From assembly GCF_018271975.1 (NCBI RefSeq), contig NZ_JAGUCN010000009.1, positions 124,001 through 188,000 of the forward strand: a stretch of DNA of 64,000 nucleotides, read 5' to 3'. Within the stretch, counting starts at the first letter, position 1, and every line of letters starts with the position of its first letter. Under the pieces are notes generated by a model, which saw nothing but the letters and a program-made list of their open reading frames with translations, was not told where the DNA came from and did not search any database. A program made the translations under genes and the position numbers. Origin of the DNA: Carboxylicivirga mesophila. GTDB taxonomy: Bacteria; Bacteroidota; Bacteroidia; Bacteroidales; Marinilabiliaceae. Shown here one piece after another: positions 1-8,736 of the stretch.

Positions 1-1
1 A

Positions 2-784
2 TATTACCTGGCCATTATACGCGACCTGCGAGAACGAAAAAAAGCCGAAAAGCACCTCAAGCAAACCAATGAACAGCTGCGCATAGCTAAAGAAAAAGCG
101 GAAGAAAGTGACCGACTTAAATCTGCCTTCCTGGCCAACATGAGTCACGAGATTAGAACCCCAATGAATGGTATTATCGGTTTTGCAGAACTCTTAAAAT
201 CAGATGTTGGGAGGTATGGCAAGCAAGCCGATTATGTGGATATCATTATCAAAAGTGGTAATCAACTGCTTAATATCATTAACGATGTGTTGGAAATATC
301 CCGCATTGAAACCGGCCAGATTCAACTAAACTACAGTCAATTTAGCATCGGGCTGCTCATTAATGAGCTCAGAGCCTTTTTTGAGCCAATTGCCCATAAA
401 CAGCATAACATAATTCAAACTCAGTTGCCACAGAAAGAACTATTTATCAACTGCGATGAAAGCAAAGTCAAGCAGATACTTACCAACCTCATCTCTAATG
501 CCAATAAGTTTACCCAAAACGGCATAATTATCATAAGCACTCATGAAGCCGATGAGCACATTCTAGTCTCAGTCAAAGACACCGGAATTGGGATTCCCAC
601 TGAATACCTGGACAAGATATTTGAACGCTTTCTGCAGGCAGAAAACAAAAACATCATGCATAATGGTACCGGTTTAGGCTTGTCGATATGCAGAAAGTAC
701 CTGGAGTTAATGCAAGGTAAAATTTGGGTTGAGTCAACCTTGGGTGTTGGCTCAACCTTTACCTTTTCGCTACCAAAAACTTAA
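2..784 (+). CDS. Sensor histidine kinase, C-terminal part (5' end outside window)
   Basis: This is the C-terminal end of a membrane or hybrid sensor kinase; the frame is open to the left edge, so the start lies upstream. The first residues (IIRDLRERKKAE) look like the end of a PAS/PAC domain, followed by a short coiled linker. A canonical HisKA H-box follows (MSHEIRTP at about 140-163), so the phosphoacceptor histidine is present. The HATPase domain has the N box (NLISNANKF), G1 box (DTGIGIP) and G2 box (GTGLGLSI). No receiver domain follows. Its stop codon lies in a TTAA shared with the stop of the convergent acyl-CoA synthetase gene. The partner and signal cannot be told from this fragment. 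Confidence 0.93.
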   Translation, partial: YYLAIIRDLRERKKAEKHLKQTNEQLRIAKEKAEESDRLKSAFLANMSHEIRTPMNGIIGFAELLKSDVGRYGKQADYVDIIIKSGNQLLNIINDVLEISRIETGQIQLNYSQFSIGLLINELRAFFEPIAHKQHNIIQTQLPQKELFINCDESKVKQILTNLISNANKFTQNGIIIISTHEADEHILVSVKDTGIGIPTEYLDKIFERFLQAENKNIMHNGTGLGLSICRKYLELMQGKIWVESTLGVGSTFTFSLPKT

Positions 785-3282
785 CCATTAGCTAGTTGCT
801 GATTAACTGAAATACTATTGTATACCAGCTCAGACAATCGTTCGTATGATTCGTCGCTTGGATATACAGGCTTTAAAAATTCTACACTGACCTTTTTAAA
901 CGGACGAGGAAATTTAGATCCTCGCGGTAAAGCATTCACAGCACCCTTAATAGACACAGGAACGATTGGCACATTCAACTCTCGACTTAGAATTGCAAAT
1001 GTTTTCTTGAATTCACCCAATGAACCATCAAACGATCGTGTACCCTCAGGGAAAATGATAAGGTTCTTCTTTTTCTTTAAAGCTTCGCCCATCTTCTGAA
1101 TCGATTCTTTAAGATCTTTATTCAGATCCATGATGATGATATGGTGACGGTTGGCAAAGAACTTAAGGAAACGTGATTTAATATGCTTCTCCTTGGCATA
1201 AAAGTAGGTGTTACGTATGCTTTTATTCTTTAACCACGAAGCAACAAACAAGCCGTCAAAATAGCTCTGATGATTTGGCGCTATAATACATGGTCCTTCT
1301 GGTATATTGGCCGTTCCCTTGCCTCTGAATCGAAAGTAAAGGTGGAAAAAATACTTGGAAGCCTTTAAAAACAATGCACCTGTAAACCAGGTACGTGGCA
1401 ACTGCAGATGCACCTTCTCTTTCAATATCTTCGACCAGTTAATCTTTTCAACAGCTAACTTTGTTCGCTTCTCAGCTATATATTCACTCAACTCCAATAC
1501 CGAACCAAAACTCACCAACTGCTCTACTTCCATCTCAATACCAAAGGTAGATTGTATGAACACCAATAAACCAACTTTATCGAGCGAATCAAGAGCCAAG
1601 TCATATTCGATATGATCGCCTGGTCTTACATTACAATTCTTCTCGCTACTTATAAAATCAACCAGTACTTTATATTCTTCCAGGGTAATTTTCTCTATAA
1701 TGGCTGGCTCGACCTCTTTATCGACCTTAGCCAACTCAGCTAATTTGAAGCGCTGCAGTTTACCCAATCGTGTTCGAGGCAAGTCATCATCACTAACTGA
1801 GAAATCCATGATCTTTTTATAGGGTGATACAGACTTATTGTAAGCATCAATCACCTCCCATTTCAGCTTATCCTCCACTTGCTCATTGCTAAGTCCTTTC
1901 AGATCCGCCCTGTTAGGAACAATAATGGCTTTTAACTGATCCAGATCGGCATAAACCCCTATCTCTGCAACACAGGCAGCCATATTTTCAATCTTGGTCT
2001 CTACCTCAGATGGATTGATATTCTTCCCATTGGATAATACAATAATTTCTTTCTTACGACCCGTAATATACAGGTAGCCTTCCTCATCCATTCGGCCCAA
2101 ATCACCGGTATACAACCAGCCATCTTTTAAAACCTCGGCCGTTTCCTCAGGGCGGTTAAAGTAGCCCTGCATCACATTTGGCCCCTTTACCACAACTTCA
2201 CCATCACGTATCTCAATCTGAGCTCCAGGCAAAGCCTCACCTGGGCTTCCAATACGCACTCTGCCAGGCCTGGTGAAGGTAATCATTGGCGCAGCTTCGG
2301 TCATCCCAAATCCTTCCAACACTTCAAATCCAAGGGTCTTAAAATCATCACCCACTTCAGGATCAAGTGCGGCACCACCACTCACCATAAACTTTACCGC
2401 TCCACCAAACTTTTGATGAGCTGATTTAAAAACCTTCCTGGAGAAACTCTTTGAGTTAAGCGACTTGGCCAGACTAAACAAAACCCTGGCAATGGGGCTG
2501 CTATCAATCTTTGTTCGGATGCCTTTTCGAATAGCCGAATACAAACGAGGCACACCAATAATAATTGACACCTTATTATCTTGAAGCGTTTTCATAATAT
2601 CTTCAGATGCCATAGATGGTGAAACTGCTATTGTGCCACCTACAAAAAGTGGCGCTATCATTGTCCCCATAAGCGGAAAAATATGATGCATCGGCAAAAG
2701 CATCATTACCACCTCATCTTTGGTGTAAATATTTATCTGGTTCGAAACAGCATCAACATTGGCCATCAGATTAGTGTAAGAAAGCATCACCCCTTTGGGA
2801 CTCCCGGTTGTTCCTGAGGTATAAATGATTACAGCTGTTTTATCGTCAGATGTATCTATAATTCCTAATGAGTTAACATCAGCAAGTGGTAAATCATTAC
2901 ACTCCTCTATTACAAAAATACGAGTAGTAATACCGGCTTTTTCAATAGCTTTCTCAAGGTGAGCTTTTTTATCAATTGAGGTAAAAACGACCTCTGGAAA
3001 GCAATCTTTCAGAATGTACGCTACTTCGTCTTCTGATGACATAAAGTCAATAGGTACAATTGTGGCATTATTATACCAACCGGCATAAAAGGAATAAATC
3101 CAACCAACCTGATTTTCAGAAAAAACAGCAACTCTGTTTAAAGGTATATCCTTTAAAAGCTGAGCAAATGTGGCTATCTTAACCTTTAAATCATTGTAGC
3201 TGATCTTTGTATCACCACATGACACTGCTGTTTTATTACCTGCATTATAAATCATATTCAATTTCCTTTCCGTTGTTTTCAA
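781..3282 (-). CDS. Acyl-CoA/acyl-ACP synthetase - ACP - PlsC acyltransferase fusion
   Basis: This 833-residue protein carries three activities of phospholipid acyl transfer. Residues about 10-515 are an AMP-dependent acyl synthetase: P-loop TSGTTGSPKG at about 155-164, GFGMTE at about 325, YTGDLG at about 391 and the catalytic-lysine tail RLGKLQ near 505. Residues about 530-605 are an acyl-carrier-like domain with the phosphopantetheine motif DSLD (Ser566). Residues about 625-830 are a PlsC-type acyltransferase with NHQSYFD (670-676) and FPEGT (744-748). A fatty acid could be activated, parked on the built-in ACP and moved to lysophospholipid or acylglycerol phosphate. The layout recalls Aas of proteobacteria, but here an ACP is built in. 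It lies 72 nt downstream of hydF. The substrate is inferred. Confidence 0.88.
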   Translation of the reverse strand: MKTTERKLNMIYNAGNKTAVSCGDTKISYNDLKVKIATFAQLLKDIPLNRVAVFSENQVGWIYSFYAGWYNNATIVPIDFMSSEDEVAYILKDCFPEVVFTSIDKKAHLEKAIEKAGITTRIFVIEECNDLPLADVNSLGIIDTSDDKTAVIIYTSGTTGSPKGVMLSYTNLMANVDAVSNQINIYTKDEVVMMLLPMHHIFPLMGTMIAPLFVGGTIAVSPSMASEDIMKTLQDNKVSIIIGVPRLYSAIRKGIRTKIDSSPIARVLFSLAKSLNSKSFSRKVFKSAHQKFGGAVKFMVSGGAALDPEVGDDFKTLGFEVLEGFGMTEAAPMITFTRPGRVRIGSPGEALPGAQIEIRDGEVVVKGPNVMQGYFNRPEETAEVLKDGWLYTGDLGRMDEEGYLYITGRKKEIIVLSNGKNINPSEVETKIENMAACVAEIGVYADLDQLKAIIVPNRADLKGLSNEQVEDKLKWEVIDAYNKSVSPYKKIMDFSVSDDDLPRTRLGKLQRFKLAELAKVDKEVEPAIIEKITLEEYKVLVDFISSEKNCNVRPGDHIEYDLALDSLDKVGLLVFIQSTFGIEMEVEQLVSFGSVLELSEYIAEKRTKLAVEKINWSKILKEKVHLQLPRTWFTGALFLKASKYFFHLYFRFRGKGTANIPEGPCIIAPNHQSYFDGLFVASWLKNKSIRNTYFYAKEKHIKSRFLKFFANRHHIIIMDLNKDLKESIQKMGEALKKKKNLIIFPEGTRSFDGSLGEFKKTFAILSRELNVPIVPVSIKGAVNALPRGSKFPRPFKKVSVEFLKPVYPSDESYERLSELVYNSISVNQQLANG

Positions 3283-3348
3283 CCCAACAAACCTACTTCA
3301 ATATTCTGACATTTAATAAAGTAATTAGAATACAAATGGTTCATCGAT

Positions 3349-3370
3349 GCCCGATTATAAATAATCGGGC
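3349..3370 (-). terminator. Hairpin over the hydF stop codon
   Basis: A perfect 9-bp inverted repeat (3349-3357 with 3362-3370) and a 4-nt loop contain the last codons and stop of hydF. No T-run follows on the minus strand, so it may act as a 3'-end or weak terminator structure rather than a full intrinsic terminator. Confidence 0.3.
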
Positions 3371-4578
3371 GTTATCATATCTTTAGTTTTCACAAAGGGA
3401 CTAATTGCCCTGTTATAAATTCCCTGCACATAAGCAATTGCCATGCCATAGTTGGTGATTGCTATATCATTGGCTTTGGCCGGACCAAGACGATTATGAA
3501 GCTGCTTGCGGGTTATCATGCACCCCCCACATTGGATAACCAAGGCATAATCATCAATCGGGCGCCCAACGTTATTGAGGCCCGCTACCACATCAAATTC
3601 GAGCTGACGGCCTGTATAAGCAGCTATCCACCTGGGTATTTTCACCCTGCCAATATCATCGCAGGCCACATGATGCGAACACGATTCTAGCATCAGCACC
3701 CGATCGCCGTCTTTGAGTTCATCAATTTTTGGTGTGCCTTTAAGGTAATTACTGAAATCACCCTTAAAGTGAGCCAGAAGTATACTAAAACTGGTCAATG
3801 GTATATCCTTAGGAATAGAAGCATCTGCCTTTAAGAAAATCTGGCTATCGGTTATTGCTAAAGAAGGTTTGATGTTTGTTTTGCGCAGGAAGGCGTCAAC
3901 CTCCCGCTCTTTCAGTACAACACAAATAGCATCATTATCAAGAATATCACGAATAGCCTGTACCTGTGGCAATATTAACCGGCCTTCCGGTGCTTCAATA
4001 TCAATAGGTGTTATTAACAAAACAATATCGCCATAACTAACCAAATCGCCCACTAGTGAAGGCACTGAATAAGCCGACTCAGGAATAGCTTCTTTTATCG
4101 CTTTGATTAAAGGCTCTGCATCTCCATTAAGGGCATTAAAAGGAACCACTGATAAACATCCCAGCTCATGACACTTATGGCTAAAAACAGCAGTAGATTC
4201 AACCAAATCACATTTATTGTGGACAACAATAAAGGGTGTATCCTGATCATTAAATTTCTCCACAAGAGACATCTCTTCATCGGACCACTCGTTATTTGTA
4301 ACCACCAATATAGCCAAGTCAACGAGCTTAATGGCTCCAATGGTTTTCTTGATTCGCTGTTGTCCTAAATCACCAACATCATCAATACCTGCCGTGTCAA
4401 TGAGCACCACTGGACCAAACCCAGAGATTTCAAACGACTTTTTAACCGGATCGGTGGTTGTACCTGCATGGTCTGATACTATTGCAATATCTTGATTAGC
4501 TATTCTGTTAATGATGGAGCTCTTCCCGTTATTACGACGGCCAAAAAGTCCAATATGAGGTGTTCTTTCTCTACCCAT
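3355..4578 (-). CDS. hydF: [FeFe]-hydrogenase H-cluster maturation GTPase HydF
   Basis: HydF is the scaffold GTPase on which HydE and HydG assemble the 2Fe subcluster before transfer to apo-[FeFe] hydrogenase in the cytoplasm. The 407-residue length fits the family. The N-terminal Era/TrmE-like G domain has the P-loop GRRNNGKSS (13-21), DTAG (61-64) and NKCD near 120. The C-terminal cluster domain has C300-S-H302 and C351-G-G-C354, matching the HydF iron-sulfur pattern; the residue before the second cysteine pair is Gln, where some family members have His. This pattern separates it from EngA/Der. HydE, HydG and the hydrogenase itself are not in the window, so hydF is separated from its partners here. 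A TAAATTTG -7 element lies upstream. Confidence 0.95.
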   Translation of the reverse strand: MGRERTPHIGLFGRRNNGKSSIINRIANQDIAIVSDHAGTTTDPVKKSFEISGFGPVVLIDTAGIDDVGDLGQQRIKKTIGAIKLVDLAILVVTNNEWSDEEMSLVEKFNDQDTPFIVVHNKCDLVESTAVFSHKCHELGCLSVVPFNALNGDAEPLIKAIKEAIPESAYSVPSLVGDLVSYGDIVLLITPIDIEAPEGRLILPQVQAIRDILDNDAICVVLKEREVDAFLRKTNIKPSLAITDSQIFLKADASIPKDIPLTSFSILLAHFKGDFSNYLKGTPKIDELKDGDRVLMLESCSHHVACDDIGRVKIPRWIAAYTGRQLEFDVVAGLNNVGRPIDDYALVIQCGGCMITRKQLHNRLGPAKANDIAITNYGMAIAYVQGIYNRAISPFVKTKDMITPDYL

Positions 4579-4600
4579 CCCGATTAGTTGCGATTGTATG

Positions 4601-4608
4601 CAAATTTA
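4601..4608 (-). promoter_or_regulatory. -7 promoter element for hydF
   Basis: The minus strand reads TAAATTTG, matching the Bacteroidota TAnnTTTG element, about 23 nt upstream of the hydF ATG. No good TTTG -33 element was found at the right distance. Confidence 0.4.
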
Positions 4609-4789
4609 AAAATAATAATTTCAATTTAATACACACTTAAACAACTACCATTGTGCTGCTTACAACTCAGAGTGAAAAACAACAATAAAAAAAATGATAA
4701 TAATGTCACCCCTTTTATTAAATGGAGTGTCTATATAACTGAATGCGAAAGCGTATTAAGCTATTGGCGTAAGTGAATAGTTTCTCATG

Positions 4790-4963
4790 GGTTTAGAAGG
4801 GCTGTGGATTTTTCATTCTTTTTAATACACTAAAGGTTTAAGCAAATACTAGGATATTCCACAGCCCGCTTTTTTTGTAGCATATTTAAAGATGGAATGG
4901 GCAACATTTTATCCCTTAAACAATTAACCTCAAGAGGGGATTACTAAGTAATCCTCTTTTTTT
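4790..4963 (+). ncRNA. Possible plus-strand small RNA between hydF and a small ORF
   Basis: The 383-bp gap from 4579 to 4961 has no convincing coding frame. It holds two structured elements oriented to the plus strand. A perfect 10-bp inverted repeat (4799-4808 with 4858-4867, loop 49 nt) is followed by GC and T7. About 65 nt later comes a terminator-type hairpin with T7. Neither flanking gene is on the plus strand, so a plus-strand terminator here suggests an unannotated transcript ending near 4963. No clear TAnnTTTG promoter was found. The family is unknown to me. Confidence 0.3.
4934..4963 (+). terminator. Intrinsic terminator, plus strand
   Basis: A hairpin (arms about 4934-4945 and 4947-4956, with a short bulge) is followed directly by seven T residues at 4957-4963. 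On the opposite strand there is no T-run, so it serves plus-strand transcription, although both neighbouring genes are on the minus strand. Confidence 0.55.
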
Positions 4964-5309
4964 AGCTCACAAATCCCATCATATTCTGATTCATAAAAAT
5001 ACGATAAGTCAGGCTGTCGATTTGCTTGAAAGGCAGCACTGCCATATGATCAAATTTAAGATGGTGCTCAAATGGTAATAGAATCTCATCGATATTTTTG
5101 GCGTATGCAGGATACAACTCTTTTAGTCTTTTACAGGTTTGTCGAACGATTTCCACTTTTACATCATTTTCCTCATGTGGCGTGGCTATGGCAGCCAGTC
5201 GATCTTTGACGGTATTTAAAACATGAATTTTTGTTGCTTTCTCCGATTCGATGTCACTCCATATGGTTGCCGCCTTCTGGACGAGCTTATTTAAAATGAT
5301 ATTTTTCAT
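4962..5309 (-). CDS. Small protein of unknown function (115 aa)
   Basis: I do not recognise this 115-residue protein. It has no signal peptide, membrane segment or metal-binding motif. It appears largely helical with mixed charge, and the C-terminal third is hydrophobic and methionine/phenylalanine rich. The frame is the only long one in the region and begins with a normal ATG. It sits alone between the terminator of the propeller-SpoIIE gene and the structured gap downstream of it. A minus-strand TACGTTTT sequence some 50 nt upstream is a weak promoter candidate. It is likely a real gene, but nothing in the context gives a function. Confidence 0.65.
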   Translation of the reverse strand: MKNIILNKLVQKAATIWSDIESEKATKIHVLNTVKDRLAAIATPHEENDVKVEIVRQTCKRLKELYPAYAKNIDEILLPFEHHLKFDHMAVLPFKQIDSLTYRIFMNQNMMGFVS

Positions 5310-5390
5310 TGTTATGCCTGGTTTTGTGTTTCTTTACTTATTAATAGCAAAAAACACAAAACGTAACACTTTTTAGTAAATTTTGGACGC

Positions 5391-5420
5391 AAAAAAAGCT
5401 GCATCACACTGAGCAGCTTT
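5391..5420 (-). terminator. Intrinsic terminator after the propeller-SpoIIE gene
   Basis: An 8-bp stem (5395-5402 with 5413-5420) with a 10-nt loop is followed on the minus strand by a T-run. It lies about 27 nt past the stop of the gene ending at 5447. Confidence 0.75.
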
Positions 5421-5446
5421 ACTTTAGCTTTTTTATCATATTATAT

Positions 5447-8400
5447 CTATAGCTTCACACCTATAAACAGTACATCATCAATTTGTTCCAGTTCCCCTTT
5501 CCAGTTCTCAAAGTTTTCTTTAACAGTTGTAAACTGCTCCTCGCCAGATTGTTGATACATATTATGAATCAGGTTTTGAACACCTACCTTCATAAACTTC
5601 TTACCCAATGGGCCACCAAACTGGTCGGGATAACCATCAGAAAACATATAAATCTGATCACCTCGTTTGCAATTATACTCCACATTCATGTATGGACTCA
5701 GTTGCGCATCGTAACTATCTCCAATACTTCTCCGGCTTCCTTTATAAATTGTCAGTTCATCATCAATTATAAGATAAACAGGACGTTTAGCCGATGCCAA
5801 CCTCACACGTCTGGTGGGTATGTGCACCTCTAACACAGAAATATCCATACCGTCCATACTTTCATTACCCTGGTTTTTCTGAAGCAACTTCTTAACCTCT
5901 TCATCTAGCTTTTCAAGTATAGCAGCAGGTGAATCAATGGATGGTAAGCGGTATATATCATTTAAGATAGTTGTTCCGATCATTGACATAAATGCACCAG
6001 GAACTCCATGACCTGTACAATCCGCACAACAAGCTATGAAGTAGTCTTTAGAGCGATTAAACCAATAAAAATCACCACTTACGATGTCGCGAGGAAGGAA
6101 ATAAACAAAAGATTCGGGAAACACGTTCATCAAATCATCCATAGAAGGTAAGATGGATGATTGAATCTTTTTTGCATAATTGATACTGTCGGTTATATCC
6201 CGGTTCTTTCTTTCAATTTCAGCCTTTTGCTCTCTTAACACAACTGTTTGAGAAGCCACCTCCTGTTGTAACAATAGCTTTTGACGAATTAAAGCTTTCT
6301 CCCGAAATTTCATCAATCCATAAATGGCTAATACTATAAGACAGCCTGCTAAAATTAGAAACCAGGTGGTAAACCAGAATGGTGGCGCTACCTCAGCGGT
6401 AATAACCCGCGACAAACTGCTCTCCTGTCCATCTGCATTGAAAGCTCTCAATCGTATTTTATAACTACCTGGCCTCAGATAATCAATCTCCTTACTATTT
6501 ACTTCATTCAGCTTCGACCATTTCACAGACTCACCATCCTCACCTTCTTCTTCGATCTTGATTTCGTAGCCGACTTCCTCAGGGTTTTTAAAGCTGATTG
6601 CTCTAAACTCTAATCTGAGTTTATAATACCCTTTTCCATATGGGTATTTCAACTTCAGTCGATTGGTCAATGGTATTGATTCATCATTCAAATACAAAGC
6701 CGTTAAATTGAGAATAGGAGCCACTGTATTTGGCCGATCATTCTCAGGTAAGTAATTTACCACGCCTTCATTTGATGTTAGCCAAATGGTGCCCTCATCA
6801 TCCTGACGTACCTGATAAAAAACGCTGCCTAAGTCATCATTATGCCCATAGGTTGAAATAGTATGCCTTTTATCATTTACTGGTTCTATTCTTGAAAGCC
6901 CGCCATCATGGATAATCCATAAACGCTTTTTAATATCCCGCTGTATCCCATAGCAAAAGTCTTTTTTAAGTCCATCGGCAGTTGTAATCTGTTGCTTAAC
7001 ACTTCCATTAACATAGCAAATGACACCTTCACCTTTTGTGCTAATCCAAAGCTTACCTTCATCGTCCTCAGCCATGCCAGTTACATCCATAGCCACTTCA
7101 TCCTTCACCGGGTGACGTTCAATCCTGTCTAATGCTGTATTAATTTTACAAAGCCCTCCGTCTTTGGGTCCAACCCAAATATTTTTTTGCGAATCGACGT
7201 AAACAAAATTGATGTTATTATGCGACAAGCCATCTTTAATTTCGTAGTTCTTTACCTGGTTGGATTGTAAATCGATAATAAACAAGCCTCGCTGTGTTGC
7301 CAATAAAAGCTGGTTTTCATAACCAGCTATATCATTGATTCGCAATGCCAGCTGATCATTAAAGTAATTACGCTTTTTAAAGCGTTCAGAATTTTCCTCT
7401 TTGTAATACAATCCCTGGCTAGCAGTAGCCACCCATAATGTCCCGTCACTACTCTTGTAAAAATCAACTATCGCATCATTTGGTATACCGCCATATTGCG
7501 CATCATAATACCTGACATCAAAACACATTGGATCTGTTAGCACAAGGCCGCGTTCCAATCCAATCCATAAATTCTTACCTTCCTTAAATACGGACTGTGA
7601 TTTGTAGTGAAATCCAATATCATGCATTTTATAGAATACAAAATACTGGTTGACCAGCAAAGATACGCCACTGCCTTTTGTTCCGAACCAGTAATTGCCT
7701 TCGCGATCGCATAATATATCGGTAACGTCGTTATTGCTTAATCCATTATTACTGGAGTATTTGAATGAATCAGAAAACTCACCGGTCACCGGATCAAAAA
7801 ACAGACGAATCACCCCATTTCCAATAGTTGAAATAAGTATATGACCTTCAGCTTCCTCATAAATATCCGTTACTTCCTCTGATTGTATATTAAACTTTGT
7901 ACAAAGGTTGTTGTCTGTAATATGCCTGACTCCTCCAGCTTGCTGACCTTCGCTATAGGAGTAAAAACCTTTTCCGCGTGTACCGATCCAATACTTATTG
8001 GTATTCTTACTCTTAACAATTGTATTGATCCATGTACTTGGAATGTCTGTGACTTTATCTATTTCAACCTCGTCAAAATTGGTGTCGAAATTAAATACAA
8101 ATAAGCCTTTACGGGCGGTTCCAACTAATAATTGAGTAGGTGACAAGGCTTTTACAGTCGTATAATTCTTCCTGCCGAACTTCTTACGATCAAAAAACGT
8201 CTTAATTTCTCCTGATTGATCAATCCGAATTAAACCCTGTTTCTGGTCAACGGCCCAAATAGCTCCCTGTCCATCTCCCGTTATCCCAGATATTAGTTGG
8301 GATGCTCCTTCAATATCAAGCGTGGTAAATCGACCGTCTTCATAATACGATATCAAACCATTCTTATGCCCAATCCATAACCTGCCATTATGATCGAAAT

Positions 8401-8650
8401 GCAGGCAATTGATATAATTATGCGCCAAGGAATCGGCAGTTGTATAGACATTGTAATCAATACCATCAAAACGAATAAGCCCTTCATCAGTACCCATCCA
8501 CACATAGTCATTCTTATCCTGGGTCAAAGTAATAATGTCATTGTCAGCTAAGCCTTCTGATGTATTATATATTTTAAAATCAAACGATTGAGAAAACGCA
8601 ATTAATGGCATCAAAAACCCTAGCATTAACAACCATATTATTTGTTTCAT
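5447..8650 (-). CDS. Periplasmic propeller / Y_Y_Y sensor with SpoIIE-type PP2C phosphatase
   Basis: This is a large one-component signalling protein. The start at 8650 is chosen because it puts a signal peptide (MKQIIWLLML..., ending AFSQ) at the N terminus; two earlier in-frame Met codons exist. The first ~650 residues hold about a dozen two-component-propeller repeats (WMGTDEGLIRF-type), then a Y_Y_Y domain, one membrane helix (WFLILAGCLIVLAIYGLM), a coiled coil and a cytoplasmic SpoIIE/PP2C domain. That domain shows ADCTGHGVPGAFMSM, MDISVLEV and FSDGYPDQFGG, so the metal-binding Asp residues are present. It probably dephosphorylates a serine phosphoprotein such as an anti-sigma antagonist in response to an outside signal. 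It is the last gene after the T9SS-type block, 86 nt beyond it. Confidence 0.9.
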   Translation of the reverse strand: MKQIIWLLMLGFLMPLIAFSQSFDFKIYNTSEGLADNDIITLTQDKNDYVWMGTDEGLIRFDGIDYNVYTTADSLAHNYINCLHFDHNGRLWIGHKNGLISYYEDGRFTTLDIEGASQLISGITGDGQGAIWAVDQKQGLIRIDQSGEIKTFFDRKKFGRKNYTTVKALSPTQLLVGTARKGLFVFNFDTNFDEVEIDKVTDIPSTWINTIVKSKNTNKYWIGTRGKGFYSYSEGQQAGGVRHITDNNLCTKFNIQSEEVTDIYEEAEGHILISTIGNGVIRLFFDPVTGEFSDSFKYSSNNGLSNNDVTDILCDREGNYWFGTKGSGVSLLVNQYFVFYKMHDIGFHYKSQSVFKEGKNLWIGLERGLVLTDPMCFDVRYYDAQYGGIPNDAIVDFYKSSDGTLWVATASQGLYYKEENSERFKKRNYFNDQLALRINDIAGYENQLLLATQRGLFIIDLQSNQVKNYEIKDGLSHNNINFVYVDSQKNIWVGPKDGGLCKINTALDRIERHPVKDEVAMDVTGMAEDDEGKLWISTKGEGVICYVNGSVKQQITTADGLKKDFCYGIQRDIKKRLWIIHDGGLSRIEPVNDKRHTISTYGHNDDLGSVFYQVRQDDEGTIWLTSNEGVVNYLPENDRPNTVAPILNLTALYLNDESIPLTNRLKLKYPYGKGYYKLRLEFRAISFKNPEEVGYEIKIEEEGEDGESVKWSKLNEVNSKEIDYLRPGSYKIRLRAFNADGQESSLSRVITAEVAPPFWFTTWFLILAGCLIVLAIYGLMKFREKALIRQKLLLQQEVASQTVVLREQKAEIERKNRDITDSINYAKKIQSSILPSMDDLMNVFPESFVYFLPRDIVSGDFYWFNRSKDYFIACCADCTGHGVPGAFMSMIGTTILNDIYRLPSIDSPAAILEKLDEEVKKLLQKNQGNESMDGMDISVLEVHIPTRRVRLASAKRPVYLIIDDELTIYKGSRRSIGDSYDAQLSPYMNVEYNCKRGDQIYMFSDGYPDQFGGPLGKKFMKVGVQNLIHNMYQQSGEEQFTTVKENFENWKGELEQIDDVLFIGVKL

Positions 8651-8736
8651 GAGCATTAATCTTATCATTAAATTTTAAAATTCACTATTTGACCAATTAC
8701 CGGTTGACATGAGTCCTGAATACCTGAACAATAATA

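Noticed and set aside
3355-4578. Annotation of the hydF gene as a ribosome GTPase (Der/EngA or Era)
   Set aside because: There is one G domain only, and the C-terminal Cys/His pattern (C300, H302, C351, C354) is that of HydF.
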